Assembly (NCBI GenBank): GCA_029552745.1 | Contig: JAKPDK010000186.1 | Span: forward strand, 1-39,879 | Direction of reading: 5' to 3' | Length of the DNA stretch: 39,879 nt | Source of the DNA: Candidatus Hydrogenedentota bacterium | Lineage (GTDB): Bacteria; Hydrogenedentota; Hydrogenedentia; Hydrogenedentales; SLHB01 | Part shown: piece by piece, positions 15,397 through 23,411 of the stretch | Layout: every line of letters starts with the position of its first letter | Position numbering within the stretch: position 1 is the first letter of the stretch | The notes under the pieces: model-generated | The model's input: only the letters and a program-made list of their open reading frames with translations | The model's database searches: none | What the model was told of the DNA's origin: nothing | Position numbers and translations under genes: made by a program

Positions 15397-16182
15397 GTGG
15401 CTTTGAAGACACATTCGGTTTTCTACTACGGGCACAAGGTTGATGAAAACAACAACCTGATCAATTTTGCTGACAGTCCAGGCGGCCCTGAAAAGACCGC
15501 CGAACTTCCAGTGGGAAGCTATACTTTCACGAAGTTTTTGGAAGTTGTGACGAATGCTTTGAACGGTGCAAGTGCGCTTGACTGGAACTATTCCGTTGAT
15601 CGTCGAACTCGCATCGTGACTTTCACATCAAGCGGCCCAGCCGATCTTTTGTTCGGCACGGGCACAAATTTTTTGAACACCCCAGCGGCCTTGCTTGGCT
15701 TCCCACAAGCGGACATTCTCAATAATACTTCGTTTGTGGGTTCTTTGCCTTCGGGTTATGAGTGGGCACCGCAATTCCCTCTGCAAGACTACAAGTCAAA
15801 ATATGTGAACAAAAAACTTGTGAACGCTGTCGTTTCAAAATCAGCGTCAGGGGACAACGTATCGGTTCAATCTTTTGGCGTTGATCGGATGATCAAATGT
15901 AATGCAAAGTATATCACGAATCAACCGACTGACGGTTTGATCCGAAACAATCCTTCAGCGGTTGAAGAAGCAATCGCTTTCATGGACTACGCGGTTGAAA
16001 AGAATCCGCTTGAGTTCATGGAAGATGAAAACAACCGCGATGTTTTTGACAAAGTGTACTTGGAATCTTCGGCGTCTGGATCAGACGGCACTGGGTATGA
16101 GTTAACAGAATACTATGATAGGGGCCTTCCCGAATACTTCGAGACGGGCCTTTTGACTTTCAAAGTGATCAACAAGGAGTAG
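15397..16182 (+). CDS. Tail protein sharing a module with the head-tail adaptor
   Basis: A 261-residue protein just after the tape measure, a usual place for distal tail proteins. The GTG start has GGGGGG ten bases upstream. Residues ~38-103 (VGSYTFTKFL, NALNG, YSVDRRTRIVTF, AALLGF) match a module in the adaptor at 10116-11138. The C-terminal half is acidic (MEDENNRDVFDKVYLE) and unassigned. It may join the tip to the tube or carry a fibre, but I do not recognise the family. Confidence 0.55.
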   Translation: MALKTHSVFYYGHKVDENNNLINFADSPGGPEKTAELPVGSYTFTKFLEVVTNALNGASALDWNYSVDRRTRIVTFTSSGPADLLFGTGTNFLNTPAALLGFPQADILNNTSFVGSLPSGYEWAPQFPLQDYKSKYVNKKLVNAVVSKSASGDNVSVQSFGVDRMIKCNAKYITNQPTDGLIRNNPSAVEEAIAFMDYAVEKNPLEFMEDENNRDVFDKVYLESSASGSDGTGYELTEYYDRGLPEYFETGLLTFKVINKE

Positions 16183-16186
16183 ATTC

Positions 16187-17872
16187 ATGTCAGTCGTAAA
16201 CGGACAACTTGCGAATCAAACCACATTCAATCAAGCCTTCATGTCTCGCACGTCCGCGACGACTTCGACCGTTGCCACCGTTGCGCTCGAAAACACCCTT
16301 TCCGTGTCCGGTGCTTTTGTTGTCAACCTTCAAAGGGCAATCAACAAAATCTATGAAGGACTGGGCACAACGGGCGAAGCGGACACAGCCATCAACGACT
16401 ATGCAAATCAGAACTATATTACAAATGGCGACAACCGAAAAATTGCCGTTGAAAAACTAGATGCTCAACTGAAACAAACACAAGATGATCTTGACGTTGC
16501 TGAAGCTGATATTGCTTCACTTGAAAACCGAGTGGACATCATTGAATCGCAAGATTCTACTTTCGGCGGAAACAAAACTTTCACTGGCAATGTTGTTGTC
16601 GAAGGTGACTTTGAAGTTCAGGGCACCACAACTTCGATCAATTCGACTGATCTTGAAATTGAAGATGCGTATGTGACAGTCAACAAGGGCGGCACCGATA
16701 CGTCAGCCGAAGACGCGGGCCTTGAAGTCGAAAGACCTTCAGGCAATGCGGCCATTAAGTTTGATTCGGCCCTTGCTTCAAAATGGAAGATCGGCCTTCT
16801 TTCTGCAATGTATGAAGTGATTGTGTCGGGCGTTTCGCAAGTGATTGCGGGCGCAAAACAGTTCACCGCTGGCATCTTCACAGACACAATCGGTGAATCA
16901 ACACTTGATGCGGGTGTCACCGTTGACGGCGTTTTGATCAAAGATGGCCTTGTGGACGGCGAAGATGTTTCGTCACTTGGTTCACGACTCACGCAAGCTG
17001 AACTTGATATTGACGACACCGAAGCAAGACTTGATGTGATCGAATCACAGAACTCAACTTTCGGCGGCGACAAAATCTTCAGTGACGACGTTCAAGTTCA
17101 AGGCAATGCCTCGTTCAAAAATATCGCTGTCGCTGAAGAAATCTTTTTGGGTGCGGTGATCAATACGCAAACGGGTGCTGATCAAGAAATCACAACGGTC
17201 AATGCACCCATTGTGAAACTCACGGGGGTGGGACTTGCTTCGATTGAAGCTATCACTCCGCCGACGGGCGCAAACAAATTGATCATGTTCATCAATCAAA
17301 CGGGTGCCGATGTGATCTTCAAAGACAATATCGACAACATCCGAACAGGCACGGGGGCCGATGTTCAACTCGGCGACAATCAACCTGTCTTTGCAGCTTT
17401 CGACGACACGACAGGCATGTGGTATCTTCATTCAGTCGGCGGTTCTGGTTCTGGGGGCGCGGGCGGTTCTAAGACTATCGACATGAAATTGAACGGACTT
17501 ATCGGCGGCGCACCCGCACAGAACGGTGTCGATGGGTTTTGGATTGCACCTTCAAACATACAAATCACAAACGTATTCATCTATCAAGAAGTCGCGGGCG
17601 GCGGCGGGACAACTGAACTTGATTTGAAGGTCAAACCGTTTTTGTCGGGCGTATTCACTTCGATCTTCTTGACTACGCCGAAAGTTGTGCCCGCTGCGGG
17701 CGCGAACGCGTGGTGTGGTGTCGGCGACACGGTGACAGGATGCACCGCCCCTGTTTTGTCTTCCCTTCCGTTTGCGGTCGCGGCAAAATCAGCGTTGAGA
17801 ATGGACTTAATTCAAGCCCAGACTGGCAACGCCGCGGGGTGCGGTTTAATCATTGTTTACGAAGAAATCTAA
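16187..17872 (+). CDS. Tail fibre / receptor-binding protein
   Basis: A 561-residue fibre. The N-terminal ~90 residues are Thr/Ser/Ala-rich. Residues ~91-125 are a coiled coil. A motif of the form R-x-D-x-IESQ-(D/N)-STFGG occurs twice (residues ~115-130 and ~281-295), so the shaft contains an internal duplication. Beta-repeat shaft segments follow, then a Gly/Ser hinge at ~418-428. Residues ~450-558 form a C-terminal domain closely resembling the product of 22214-22756, presumably the receptor-binding head. AAGGAG overlaps the previous stop and serves the ATG. Confidence 0.8.
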   Translation: MSVVNGQLANQTTFNQAFMSRTSATTSTVATVALENTLSVSGAFVVNLQRAINKIYEGLGTTGEADTAINDYANQNYITNGDNRKIAVEKLDAQLKQTQDDLDVAEADIASLENRVDIIESQDSTFGGNKTFTGNVVVEGDFEVQGTTTSINSTDLEIEDAYVTVNKGGTDTSAEDAGLEVERPSGNAAIKFDSALASKWKIGLLSAMYEVIVSGVSQVIAGAKQFTAGIFTDTIGESTLDAGVTVDGVLIKDGLVDGEDVSSLGSRLTQAELDIDDTEARLDVIESQNSTFGGDKIFSDDVQVQGNASFKNIAVAEEIFLGAVINTQTGADQEITTVNAPIVKLTGVGLASIEAITPPTGANKLIMFINQTGADVIFKDNIDNIRTGTGADVQLGDNQPVFAAFDDTTGMWYLHSVGGSGSGGAGGSKTIDMKLNGLIGGAPAQNGVDGFWIAPSNIQITNVFIYQEVAGGGGTTELDLKVKPFLSGVFTSIFLTTPKVVPAAGANAWCGVGDTVTGCTAPVLSSLPFAVAAKSALRMDLIQAQTGNAAGCGLIIVYEEI

Positions 17873-17898
17873 ACTTGAACCTGAAAGGGGTTTTTAAT

Positions 17899-18294
17899 AT
17901 GGCAACACTTAATATCGGAATAAAAGTCAATAATGCGGTGAATGCCGCTACTGGCCTTATAACAAATGGGGTTCTGTTTACAGTATATACAGTACCCGCT
18001 AACGCAGTATTTATCGGACATATGTATGCATCAAACGCACATGGAGCTGGGACATTTTGGCAAGTTCACTTCGGGGGAACGCCGGTTATGCAAGTTGCGG
18101 CACCCACTACAGATATACTAGCACCGCAAGGGAATACCGGAGTTAGTGGGCCGTCAACGGCTGCGGGATTGGCGGCTGGGGTTTCTACAGGTCTATTTAT
18201 AGCCGGACCTGGGACAGTCATCGGCGGTCTTAATTCAACAGGGGTGAACCAAATATTCCGGCTTGTGGGAGTGGTTTTGGCTAACACTCAGTAA
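17899..18294 (+). CDS. Small Gly/Ala-rich tail or receptor-binding protein
   Basis: A 131-residue protein. The frame is open from 17710, but that part is a shadow of the fibre gene; ATG 17899 has AAAGGGG eight bases upstream. The protein is hydrophobic and beta-prone, with FTVYTVPANAVFIGHMYASNA resembling the strand pattern of small binding domains in phage tips. Base use differs from its neighbours: ATA, CTA and GTA codons are frequent here and rare around it, suggesting recent acquisition. The role is inferred from position after the fibre. Confidence 0.6.
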   Translation: MATLNIGIKVNNAVNAATGLITNGVLFTVYTVPANAVFIGHMYASNAHGAGTFWQVHFGGTPVMQVAAPTTDILAPQGNTGVSGPSTAAGLAAGVSTGLFIAGPGTVIGGLNSTGVNQIFRLVGVVLANTQ

Positions 18295-18316
18295 GTCCAA
18301 AACAGAATATTATTAT

Positions 18317-18322
18317 TATAAT
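18317..18322 (+). promoter_or_regulatory. Possible -10 element before lysis-like cluster
   Basis: A perfect TATAAT at 18317-18322 lies in an AT-rich gap just before the membrane protein gene. No good -35 element stands 16-18 bases upstream. A phage-specific or activator-dependent promoter is possible, but chance in AT-rich DNA is a fair alternative. Confidence 0.25.
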
Positions 18323-18337
18323 ATGATGGGGACAAAA

Positions 18338-18571
18338 GTGAAGTCAGACTTAAAAATAAACTTGCGAGACATCGTTGAATTTCTTTTCTTGCCAGTGCTG
18401 ACAGCGGGGGTTTTCGTTCTTTGGGATTTGAACAAGAACATCAACGACCTAAATGTTCGCGTCGGTGTTTTGATTGCAAACAATGGGGCCTTCGAGAAGC
18501 GAGTCGATAGCATCGAAAAACGACTTGAAAAACTTGAAGATCAATTCAAGTTCGAACCAAAAGGAGAGTGA
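18338..18571 (+). CDS. Small membrane protein with coiled coil (holin/XhlA-like candidate)
   Basis: A protein of about 77 residues, with one hydrophobic segment near the N-terminus (IVEFLFLPVLTAGVFVLWDL) followed by a charged coiled coil (VDSIEKRLEKLEDQF). The GTG at 18338 is preceded by GATGGGGAC, a reasonable ribosome site. An ATG at 18323 would add five residues but lacks a site. A membrane anchor with coiled coil in a cluster of tiny genes before two spanin-like genes suggests a lysis role. The topology also fits a membrane-anchored injection or exclusion protein. Confidence 0.55.
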   Translation: MKSDLKINLRDIVEFLFLPVLTAGVFVLWDLNKNINDLNVRVGVLIANNGAFEKRVDSIEKRLEKLEDQFKFEPKGE

Positions 18572-18573
18572 TC

Positions 18574-18714
18574 GTGGAACTTTTGATCGGTATTTTGTGG
18601 GGTGTGTTTGTCACCCACAATGTCGAACAGACAGACTATTTCAAATGCAAATATGATAAGATCGAGGCTTCGTGCATGGTGCTTGAAGCCGACAAAACCA
18701 AAAAGGGGGAATGA
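18574..18714 (+). CDS. 46-residue small membrane-associated protein
   Basis: A short gene filling an apparent gap. GTG at 18574 is preceded by AAGGAGAG with six bases spacing. The product is 46 residues: a short hydrophobic N-terminus (LLIGILWGVFVTHNV), then a Gln-Thr-Asp-Tyr-Phe and cysteine-containing segment, and a Lys-rich end. The stop TGA overlaps the ATGATG start of the next gene, so translation is probably coupled. The function is unknown; it belongs to the cluster of very small envelope-type genes. Confidence 0.6.
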   Translation: MELLIGILWGVFVTHNVEQTDYFKCKYDKIEASCMVLEADKTKKGE

Positions 18715-18935
18715 TGAACCTGGGACAACAAATTCTTGCACTCGTTGAAACACAAGTAAAAGCGGCGGTTGAAACACAAGCTGAACCGTTGATGGCTTCT
18801 TTGCTTGATAAGCTGAAAGAAACTATCCCTGGCAAGATTGACGACGTGATGATTGAGGCTGTGAAGCCCCAGTTGTTGCCCGTTGTGAAAGCCGAACTTT
18901 TGAAACTGGCTGACAAAATCAGCAAAGACATTTAA
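18711..18935 (+). CDS. Small helical protein
   Basis: A 74-residue protein predicted almost wholly helical and amphipathic (ALVETQVKAAVETQAEP, then LLDKLKETIPGKIDDVM). Two adjacent ATG codons (18711 and 18714) are possible starts, after AAAAAGGGGG. No clear membrane segment or catalytic motif is present. It lies between tiny membrane-associated genes and may be part of the lysis cluster or a tail-tip accessory. The function is unknown. Confidence 0.55.
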   Translation: MMNLGQQILALVETQVKAAVETQAEPLMASLLDKLKETIPGKIDDVMIEAVKPQLLPVVKAELLKLADKISKDI

Positions 18936-18951
18936 AGGGAAGGGACAAAAC

Positions 18952-19179
18952 ATGTCGGCGATTCTTTCTAAAGCTGGGGCGTGGTTCATGCAATATGTGA
19001 TGAAGTATGTGATTCGCTATTTGTGGGATCACTTCACCGCTTGGCAAGAACGCCGACGTGCCCACGAAGAACAACAAAAAAAGGATGAAGCAAACAAACC
19101 GAAATACGATGCGGCGGTGAACAATGGGACTGACGAACAAATTGAAGAAGCAACTGAAGACTATCTCAACGGTCGCTAG
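18952..19179 (+). CDS. Inner-membrane spanin-like candidate
   Basis: A 75-residue protein with a short N-terminal hydrophobic/aromatic segment (AWFMQYVMKYVIRYLW, residues 10-25) followed by a charged coiled-coil region (ERRRAHEEQQKKDE). This is the topology of an i-spanin: one anchor and a periplasmic coiled coil. Its 3' end overlaps, in another frame, a gene for a lipoprotein, as in the classical Rz/Rz1 pair. AAGGGAAGGG precedes the ATG. The anchor is less hydrophobic than usual, so the call is tentative. Confidence 0.45.
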   Translation: MSAILSKAGAWFMQYVMKYVIRYLWDHFTAWQERRRAHEEQQKKDEANKPKYDAAVNNGTDEQIEEATEDYLNGR

Positions 19180-19441
19180 TGCGGCGTTGATTGTCGGATG
19201 TTCTTGTCTTCCAAAAGATCCCGACATCCGACCGAAACAAATCCTTCAGCGGCTTGGCAAGTGCAAACAATATACAATGGAGTTCGGCGACAAGCTGACT
19301 TTCAAATTTGAAAAAGACATTCCACTTTCAGAGTGTCTGAAAGACGGCTATTTCGTATTGACTGACGAAGAACTTGTCCGCGCCCGCAACTACTACAACG
19401 AAGCAAAGAAATGCTACGATCAGCAATGTAGGGGCAAATAA
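19124..19441 (+). CDS. Lipoprotein, outer-membrane spanin-like candidate
   Basis: A 105-residue lipoprotein. The signal has a basic n-region (KLKKQLK), a short hydrophobic core and the lipobox ALIVGC with the cysteine at residue 26; mature residues include several more cysteines. ATG 19124 is used here; TTG at 19142 would give an equally good signal peptide of 20 residues. The gene begins inside the preceding coiled-coil gene. A nested lipoprotein after a membrane/coiled-coil gene suggests an o-spanin fusing inner and outer membranes. It is longer than most Rz1 proteins. Confidence 0.55.
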   Translation: MGLTNKLKKQLKTISTVASAALIVGCSCLPKDPDIRPKQILQRLGKCKQYTMEFGDKLTFKFEKDIPLSECLKDGYFVLTDEELVRARNYYNEAKKCYDQQCRGK

Positions 19442-19444
19442 AAA

Positions 19445-22201
19445 ATGGCAACTGAACTCACGGTCAAAGCCCAGACGAAAGCGGACGCCCGAACTCAAGA
19501 ACCACAACTGGTTCTTCAGATCGACGGCGTTGAAACTGTTTTCGGGATCGGCGAAGTCAAAAAATATATCAAGATCGGTGATCCTGGGCTTGAAATCGGC
19601 GACGAATGGAAGATCGGGGGCTTGAATGCCTACGAGAATCAACTCGATGTTGTGGACCTAAACGGTTCGTCAAACTCCATTTCGCAACAACTACTTCAAG
19701 ACAAAGGGGGGACTTCTTCTGTCCCTTCGATTCAAGTTTCATTGATAGACAAAAACGGATTGATCACTGAATTGATCACGCCTGGGGAAGTCGTTGAAGA
19801 CATCCTGGGAAGAAAAGCAAATGTCTATCTAGGGTATCAAGACACGGCATGGCCGCAAGATTTCGTTCGTATCTTTTCAGGTATCATTGACGAAGTATCC
19901 GGCGGTTCAACTATCGTGTTGAATGTCGCGCACCCCGAACAAAAAAAGCGCGTTGAAATCTTCCAAAAAATCACAACTGAACTGACTTCTGATTTGAATT
20001 TCAGAAGCAAAAACATTCAACATATTCTTTACAAAACAAGACGTGATGTCGTCGGCACTGTGACAGTGACATATACTTCGGGCGCAACTGTCGGCTCTGA
20101 AGTTGTCAGTGTAGTCGGCACGGCCATCACAGTTCAAATTGATCCAGGCAACACACAAGCGCGGCACATCCGAAATGCAATCGAAAGGTCGATTGATGCC
20201 GTTGCCCTTGTTGATATTAAGATCGACACAAACTTCACAAACGAACCGCAAACTGTTCAGGCGTCAACACCGCTGGATTCAGACACCACAATCAACGTCG
20301 TCTCAACTGCCGGAATGCTTTTGCCCGTGCCTTCAGCCGGACTTCGCACCTATGTGCGAATCGACGATGAAGTGATCGAATACACTGGACTGACTGCAAC
20401 AACGATCACCGGATGCACTCGCGGTGCTTTGGCTTCGATTGATGAACGTGCCGAGGGTGCACATCACGGCAATGGAACAAGTGTCGATACTTTCTATCGA
20501 CTCGAAGGTTCAGCGTTTGAAATGGCCCTTCGCATTCTTATGTCGGGCGGCCCAGCAAATTTCACAGATGGCATTCAAATTAAATCAATCGTTGAAGTCG
20601 AAGGCGTCGGCCCGATTCCGAATGCCGTTTGGTTTGAAAACATGAACATTCAAGACATGTGGGGCGTGACGGTCGGTGATCGTTGCACGATCACGGGTGA
20701 TCAGGTGCCGTCAAACAACGTCACCGATGCCATCATTCAAGATGTTGTCGCCACACCATACGGTTCATATATCGTTCTTCAAGGCGTTTCACTTTCGACA
20801 AGTTTGTCTTCTGAAGGCACAATTGCGTTCGCATCAAAATGGAATGTTCTTCCGACAGGTGCGGGCCTTGGAATGGGCGGCGATGAAGTTGATGTGCCTG
20901 AATTTGAACGATTGAACGAAGTGTTTTCTTCTTCGATCTTTACGTACGATTTCTATTTGAAAGACTCTGTGATCGGCAAGGATTTCATTGATACTGAAAT
21001 TCTCTTCCCAACGGGCGCGTTCACTCTTCCACGTCGGGGCAAAGTCTCGGTTGGATATACTTCGCCGCCTTTGGGTGCCGCTGACATCAAGGTCCTTGAT
21101 TCAACAAACACAACTAAGCCCCAGCAAAATAAGATCAAGCGTTCTATCAACAAGTATTTCTACAACAACGTGCTTTTCAAATACAACGAAGCGGTCGTTG
21201 ATGAACGTCGATTGTCGGGTGACTTAGAAATTCAGCAAGATTCAAAAAACAGAATCCCTGTCGGCAACAAAACACTTGTGATCGACGCAAGGGGTTTGCG
21301 CCCTTCAACCGATACGACGACAATCATTGAAATCTTGAAACGTCGCTTCGGTGACAAATACAAATTCGGGGCCGAACAAGTCACGACCTATGCTTTTTAT
21401 GGCAAGACTTTTGACACCGATGTCGGCGATGTTGTGGTGTTTGGGGACAAAACGCTTCAGCTTCCCGATACAAAAAAAGGCAATCGAAACTTTGCCCCGC
21501 GACTTTTTGAAGTTGCAAATAAATCTTTGAGCATCAAATCAGGGGAAGTGAAACTTGATTTGATCGACAGCGGGTATTCACTTGCTAACGGTCGGTACGG
21601 GATCGTGTCGCCCTCTTCGCAAACTGTCGCGGCTGGATCAAGCGGCAATGAAGTGAAGATCAAAAATAGCTATGAAACTTTGCCCCCACGAATTGAAAAG
21701 AACAAGTGGACACCATACATCGGTTTGCGAGTGATCATCCACGACGACATGTGGGACAATGTTTTTGAAACAATACTTGTCGGCTTTTCGCCTTCAGACG
21801 ATTTCTTAATGATTCTCGATGATCCCGTGCCCTTCCCAGTTCTTGACGACTACATCGTGGACATCGCACAATATCCAGACAACGCCGATCCCGAAGATCA
21901 GCAAATGGCGAAACGGATTTTTGTCTATACAAATCCGACTGTCGAAGTGCTGGCCGGAATCAGCGACACACAATTCACCGTCGCGGGACTTGATGCTGAC
22001 AAATTTCTTGAAGGCGCAATCCTTTTGGTTCGTGGACAAGGCGATGAAAAGTGGGACGTTGTGAGTCCTGAAGTTCGTGTGACTGACGTGACCGGATCGA
22101 CAATCACAGTGAGTGATTCACTGGGATTCACACCCGCCGCCGGATACGAAATTGATTTGATCGGATTCAAAGACGGCGGCGCACCTTACAGGTATCTATA
22201 A
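19445..22201 (+). CDS. Central tail hub / tip attachment protein (J-like)
   Basis: A 918-residue protein, the largest in the genome, beta-rich throughout. The N-terminal ~200 residues include YLGYQDTAWPQDFVRIFSGIIDEVSGG, the hub domain pattern (short strands, then a G-I-I-D-E element) found in gp27/J-type hubs. Residues ~270-340 hold a DTTINVVSTAGM / YVRIDDEVIEYTG / CTRG pattern common in phage tip proteins. The C-terminal ~200 residues contain TPYIGLRVIIHDD and related strands. It probably closes the tube and carries the receptor-binding proteins, such as the one encoded next. Confidence 0.75.
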   Translation: MATELTVKAQTKADARTQEPQLVLQIDGVETVFGIGEVKKYIKIGDPGLEIGDEWKIGGLNAYENQLDVVDLNGSSNSISQQLLQDKGGTSSVPSIQVSLIDKNGLITELITPGEVVEDILGRKANVYLGYQDTAWPQDFVRIFSGIIDEVSGGSTIVLNVAHPEQKKRVEIFQKITTELTSDLNFRSKNIQHILYKTRRDVVGTVTVTYTSGATVGSEVVSVVGTAITVQIDPGNTQARHIRNAIERSIDAVALVDIKIDTNFTNEPQTVQASTPLDSDTTINVVSTAGMLLPVPSAGLRTYVRIDDEVIEYTGLTATTITGCTRGALASIDERAEGAHHGNGTSVDTFYRLEGSAFEMALRILMSGGPANFTDGIQIKSIVEVEGVGPIPNAVWFENMNIQDMWGVTVGDRCTITGDQVPSNNVTDAIIQDVVATPYGSYIVLQGVSLSTSLSSEGTIAFASKWNVLPTGAGLGMGGDEVDVPEFERLNEVFSSSIFTYDFYLKDSVIGKDFIDTEILFPTGAFTLPRRGKVSVGYTSPPLGAADIKVLDSTNTTKPQQNKIKRSINKYFYNNVLFKYNEAVVDERRLSGDLEIQQDSKNRIPVGNKTLVIDARGLRPSTDTTTIIEILKRRFGDKYKFGAEQVTTYAFYGKTFDTDVGDVVVFGDKTLQLPDTKKGNRNFAPRLFEVANKSLSIKSGEVKLDLIDSGYSLANGRYGIVSPSSQTVAAGSSGNEVKIKNSYETLPPRIEKNKWTPYIGLRVIIHDDMWDNVFETILVGFSPSDDFLMILDDPVPFPVLDDYIVDIAQYPDNADPEDQQMAKRIFVYTNPTVEVLAGISDTQFTVAGLDADKFLEGAILLVRGQGDEKWDVVSPEVRVTDVTGSTITVSDSLGFTPAAGYEIDLIGFKDGGAPYRYL

Positions 22202-22213
22202 AGGAGTTTTTCT

Positions 22214-22756
22214 ATGGCAGCACTTATCCCAGACCTTCGCAAGTTCATCGTAGGTCTTGAAGTCAAAAACGCTTCTTCGGTATCTGAAGCCACATGGCGA
22301 AAGATCGGGGGCATGATCAACTTCTTGGGGCATCGAACCCATCAAGAAAAGAACTTTCGAGTCAATGGCAACTACGGTCTTCTTCCGCCCACATCTTATC
22401 CGGTGAACGCAATTGACGGCCTTCACTTCTTTGAATTTGATGCGGAGATATTTAATATCTGGACATACAACTTCAAAGAAGGGGTCAGCGGAATCACAGA
22501 ACTTGATTTGAAAGTGAAGCCGAAGGGATCGGGTTCATTCACTTCGATCTTGTCAACGACAGCGAAGATCGGTCCGACCGCGCCCGCTGAAACTTGGTTT
22601 GAAATCGGTGACACGGGCACCGGAATCGCCGCCCCTGTTCTTGACGGCGGTGTGCCCTACAACGTGAATCGTGGTGATGCGATTCGGATGGACCTTTTGC
22701 AAGCGATGGCTGAAGGCGAACATTGCGGCATGGTGATTCACTTTCGGCCTAGATAG
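22214..22756 (+). CDS. Small receptor-binding protein, paralogue of fibre tip
   Basis: A 180-residue protein after the hub. Residues ~70-177 parallel the C-terminal head of the fibre at 16187-17872: DG near the start, TELDLKVKP, (S/T)FTSI, IGDT or VGDT, APVL, A-(I/L)-RMDL and a final CG(M/L)-(V/I)-I. The first 60 residues differ and may anchor it to the hub. AAGGAG precedes the ATG. Its stop codon lies inside a sequence repeated at 23906-23960, past the cargo island. Confidence 0.7.
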   Translation: MAALIPDLRKFIVGLEVKNASSVSEATWRKIGGMINFLGHRTHQEKNFRVNGNYGLLPPTSYPVNAIDGLHFFEFDAEIFNIWTYNFKEGVSGITELDLKVKPKGSGSFTSILSTTAKIGPTAPAETWFEIGDTGTGIAAPVLDGGVPYNVNRGDAIRMDLLQAMAEGEHCGMVIHFRPR

Positions 22757-22790
22757 TATCAATTTGAGACTCAAGAAAAGAAAACCCCCT
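22738..22790. repeat. Direct repeat, left copy flanking cargo island
   Basis: About 53 bases beginning TCACTTTCGG and ending AAAACCCCCT match 23906-23960 with a handful of differences. The repeat covers the last codons and stop of the receptor-binding gene, a shared stretch of roughly 30 bases after it, and the left arm of the terminator that is complete only in the right copy. Confidence 0.85.
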
Positions 22791-22833
22791 TCGCTTCTTC
22801 AAAATCCGCATCTTTTAAGTCTGATAATTTCAT
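22771..22833 (-). pseudogene. Truncated 20-codon ORF at cargo island edge
   Basis: On the minus strand an ATG overlapping the stop of the Ala-repeat gene (ATGA) opens a reading frame of 20 codons starting MKLSDLKDAD and ending GVFFS. The last codons are read from the flanking repeat itself. This looks like the start of a third cargo gene cut off at the insertion boundary. It may still be translated by coupling, but a working product is unlikely. Confidence 0.45.
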
Positions 22834-23372
22834 TTCAGAGCATCCACCATCATTAGTAAGTTTACCTGTTCTTGATTCTCTCGCGCATAGTCGGCGGCAT
22901 CGGTGGCGGCTTCGGAGGTGGCACGGGTGGCATAGGCGGCAGCTCGGGCGGCATAGGTGGAGGCATAGGCGGCATCGGAGGCGGCATAGGCGGCGGCACG
23001 AGCGGCTTCGGAGGCGGCACGGGCGGCATAGGCGGCGTCACGGGTGGCTTCGGAGACGGCATAGGCGTTCTCTTTTGTGGGACTATTTAGCCATGCCTTA
23101 ACAGCATATAGAGCTTGTCGTGGTCTTTTATCGCCTGGACACTTCTCTTCAAAAATTGAAAGAACCTTGGATGCACAAAGCAAAGACCATCTGACGTTTT
23201 GTTCTAGTGTCGCTATTCGCACAAACACCCAGACTTTATCATCATAAGTCAGTTCTTTAAGCATGATGAAGTCTTCCAATGAACCATCAAAGTCCGGATA
23301 ATGCTTCAAATAATTATCTAATCGGTCTTTACACGGGCCAAGGTCTTTTATTTTTTCTGTGTTGATTCTCAT
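22830..23372 (-). CDS. Alanine-repeat protein, putative immunity protein (Imm5-like)
   Basis: A 180-residue protein. The N-terminal half is a compact helical domain (CKDRLDNYLKHYPDF, then a stretch ending CPGDKRPRQALYAVKAWL). Residues ~103-165 are a helical run of Ala-Ala-Tyr/Arg repeats such as AAYAARAASEAARAA. This pairing, with the P-x-D-x-R-P-R-x-A element just before an Ala-rich array, is the pattern of putative immunity proteins (Imm5-like) found on phages and plasmids. GAGGTGA gives a strong ribosome site. It lies on the opposite strand to the tail genes, inside the cargo island. The toxin or system it might counter is unknown. Confidence 0.6.
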   Translation of the reverse strand: MRINTEKIKDLGPCKDRLDNYLKHYPDFDGSLEDFIMLKELTYDDKVWVFVRIATLEQNVRWSLLCASKVLSIFEEKCPGDKRPRQALYAVKAWLNSPTKENAYAVSEATRDAAYAARAASEAARAAAYAASDAAYASTYAARAAAYATRATSEAATDAADYARENQEQVNLLMMVDALK

Positions 23373-23411
23373 TCAATCACCTCAACATAAGTTACTTTCC
23401 ATTATTCGGCG

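Noticed and set aside
22872-23090. Plus-strand ORF coding a Gly-rich repeat protein
   Set aside because: It is the antisense of the Ala-repeat array of the minus-strand gene, which has a strong ribosome site and a recognisable domain; the Gly run is a by-product of the repeat codons.
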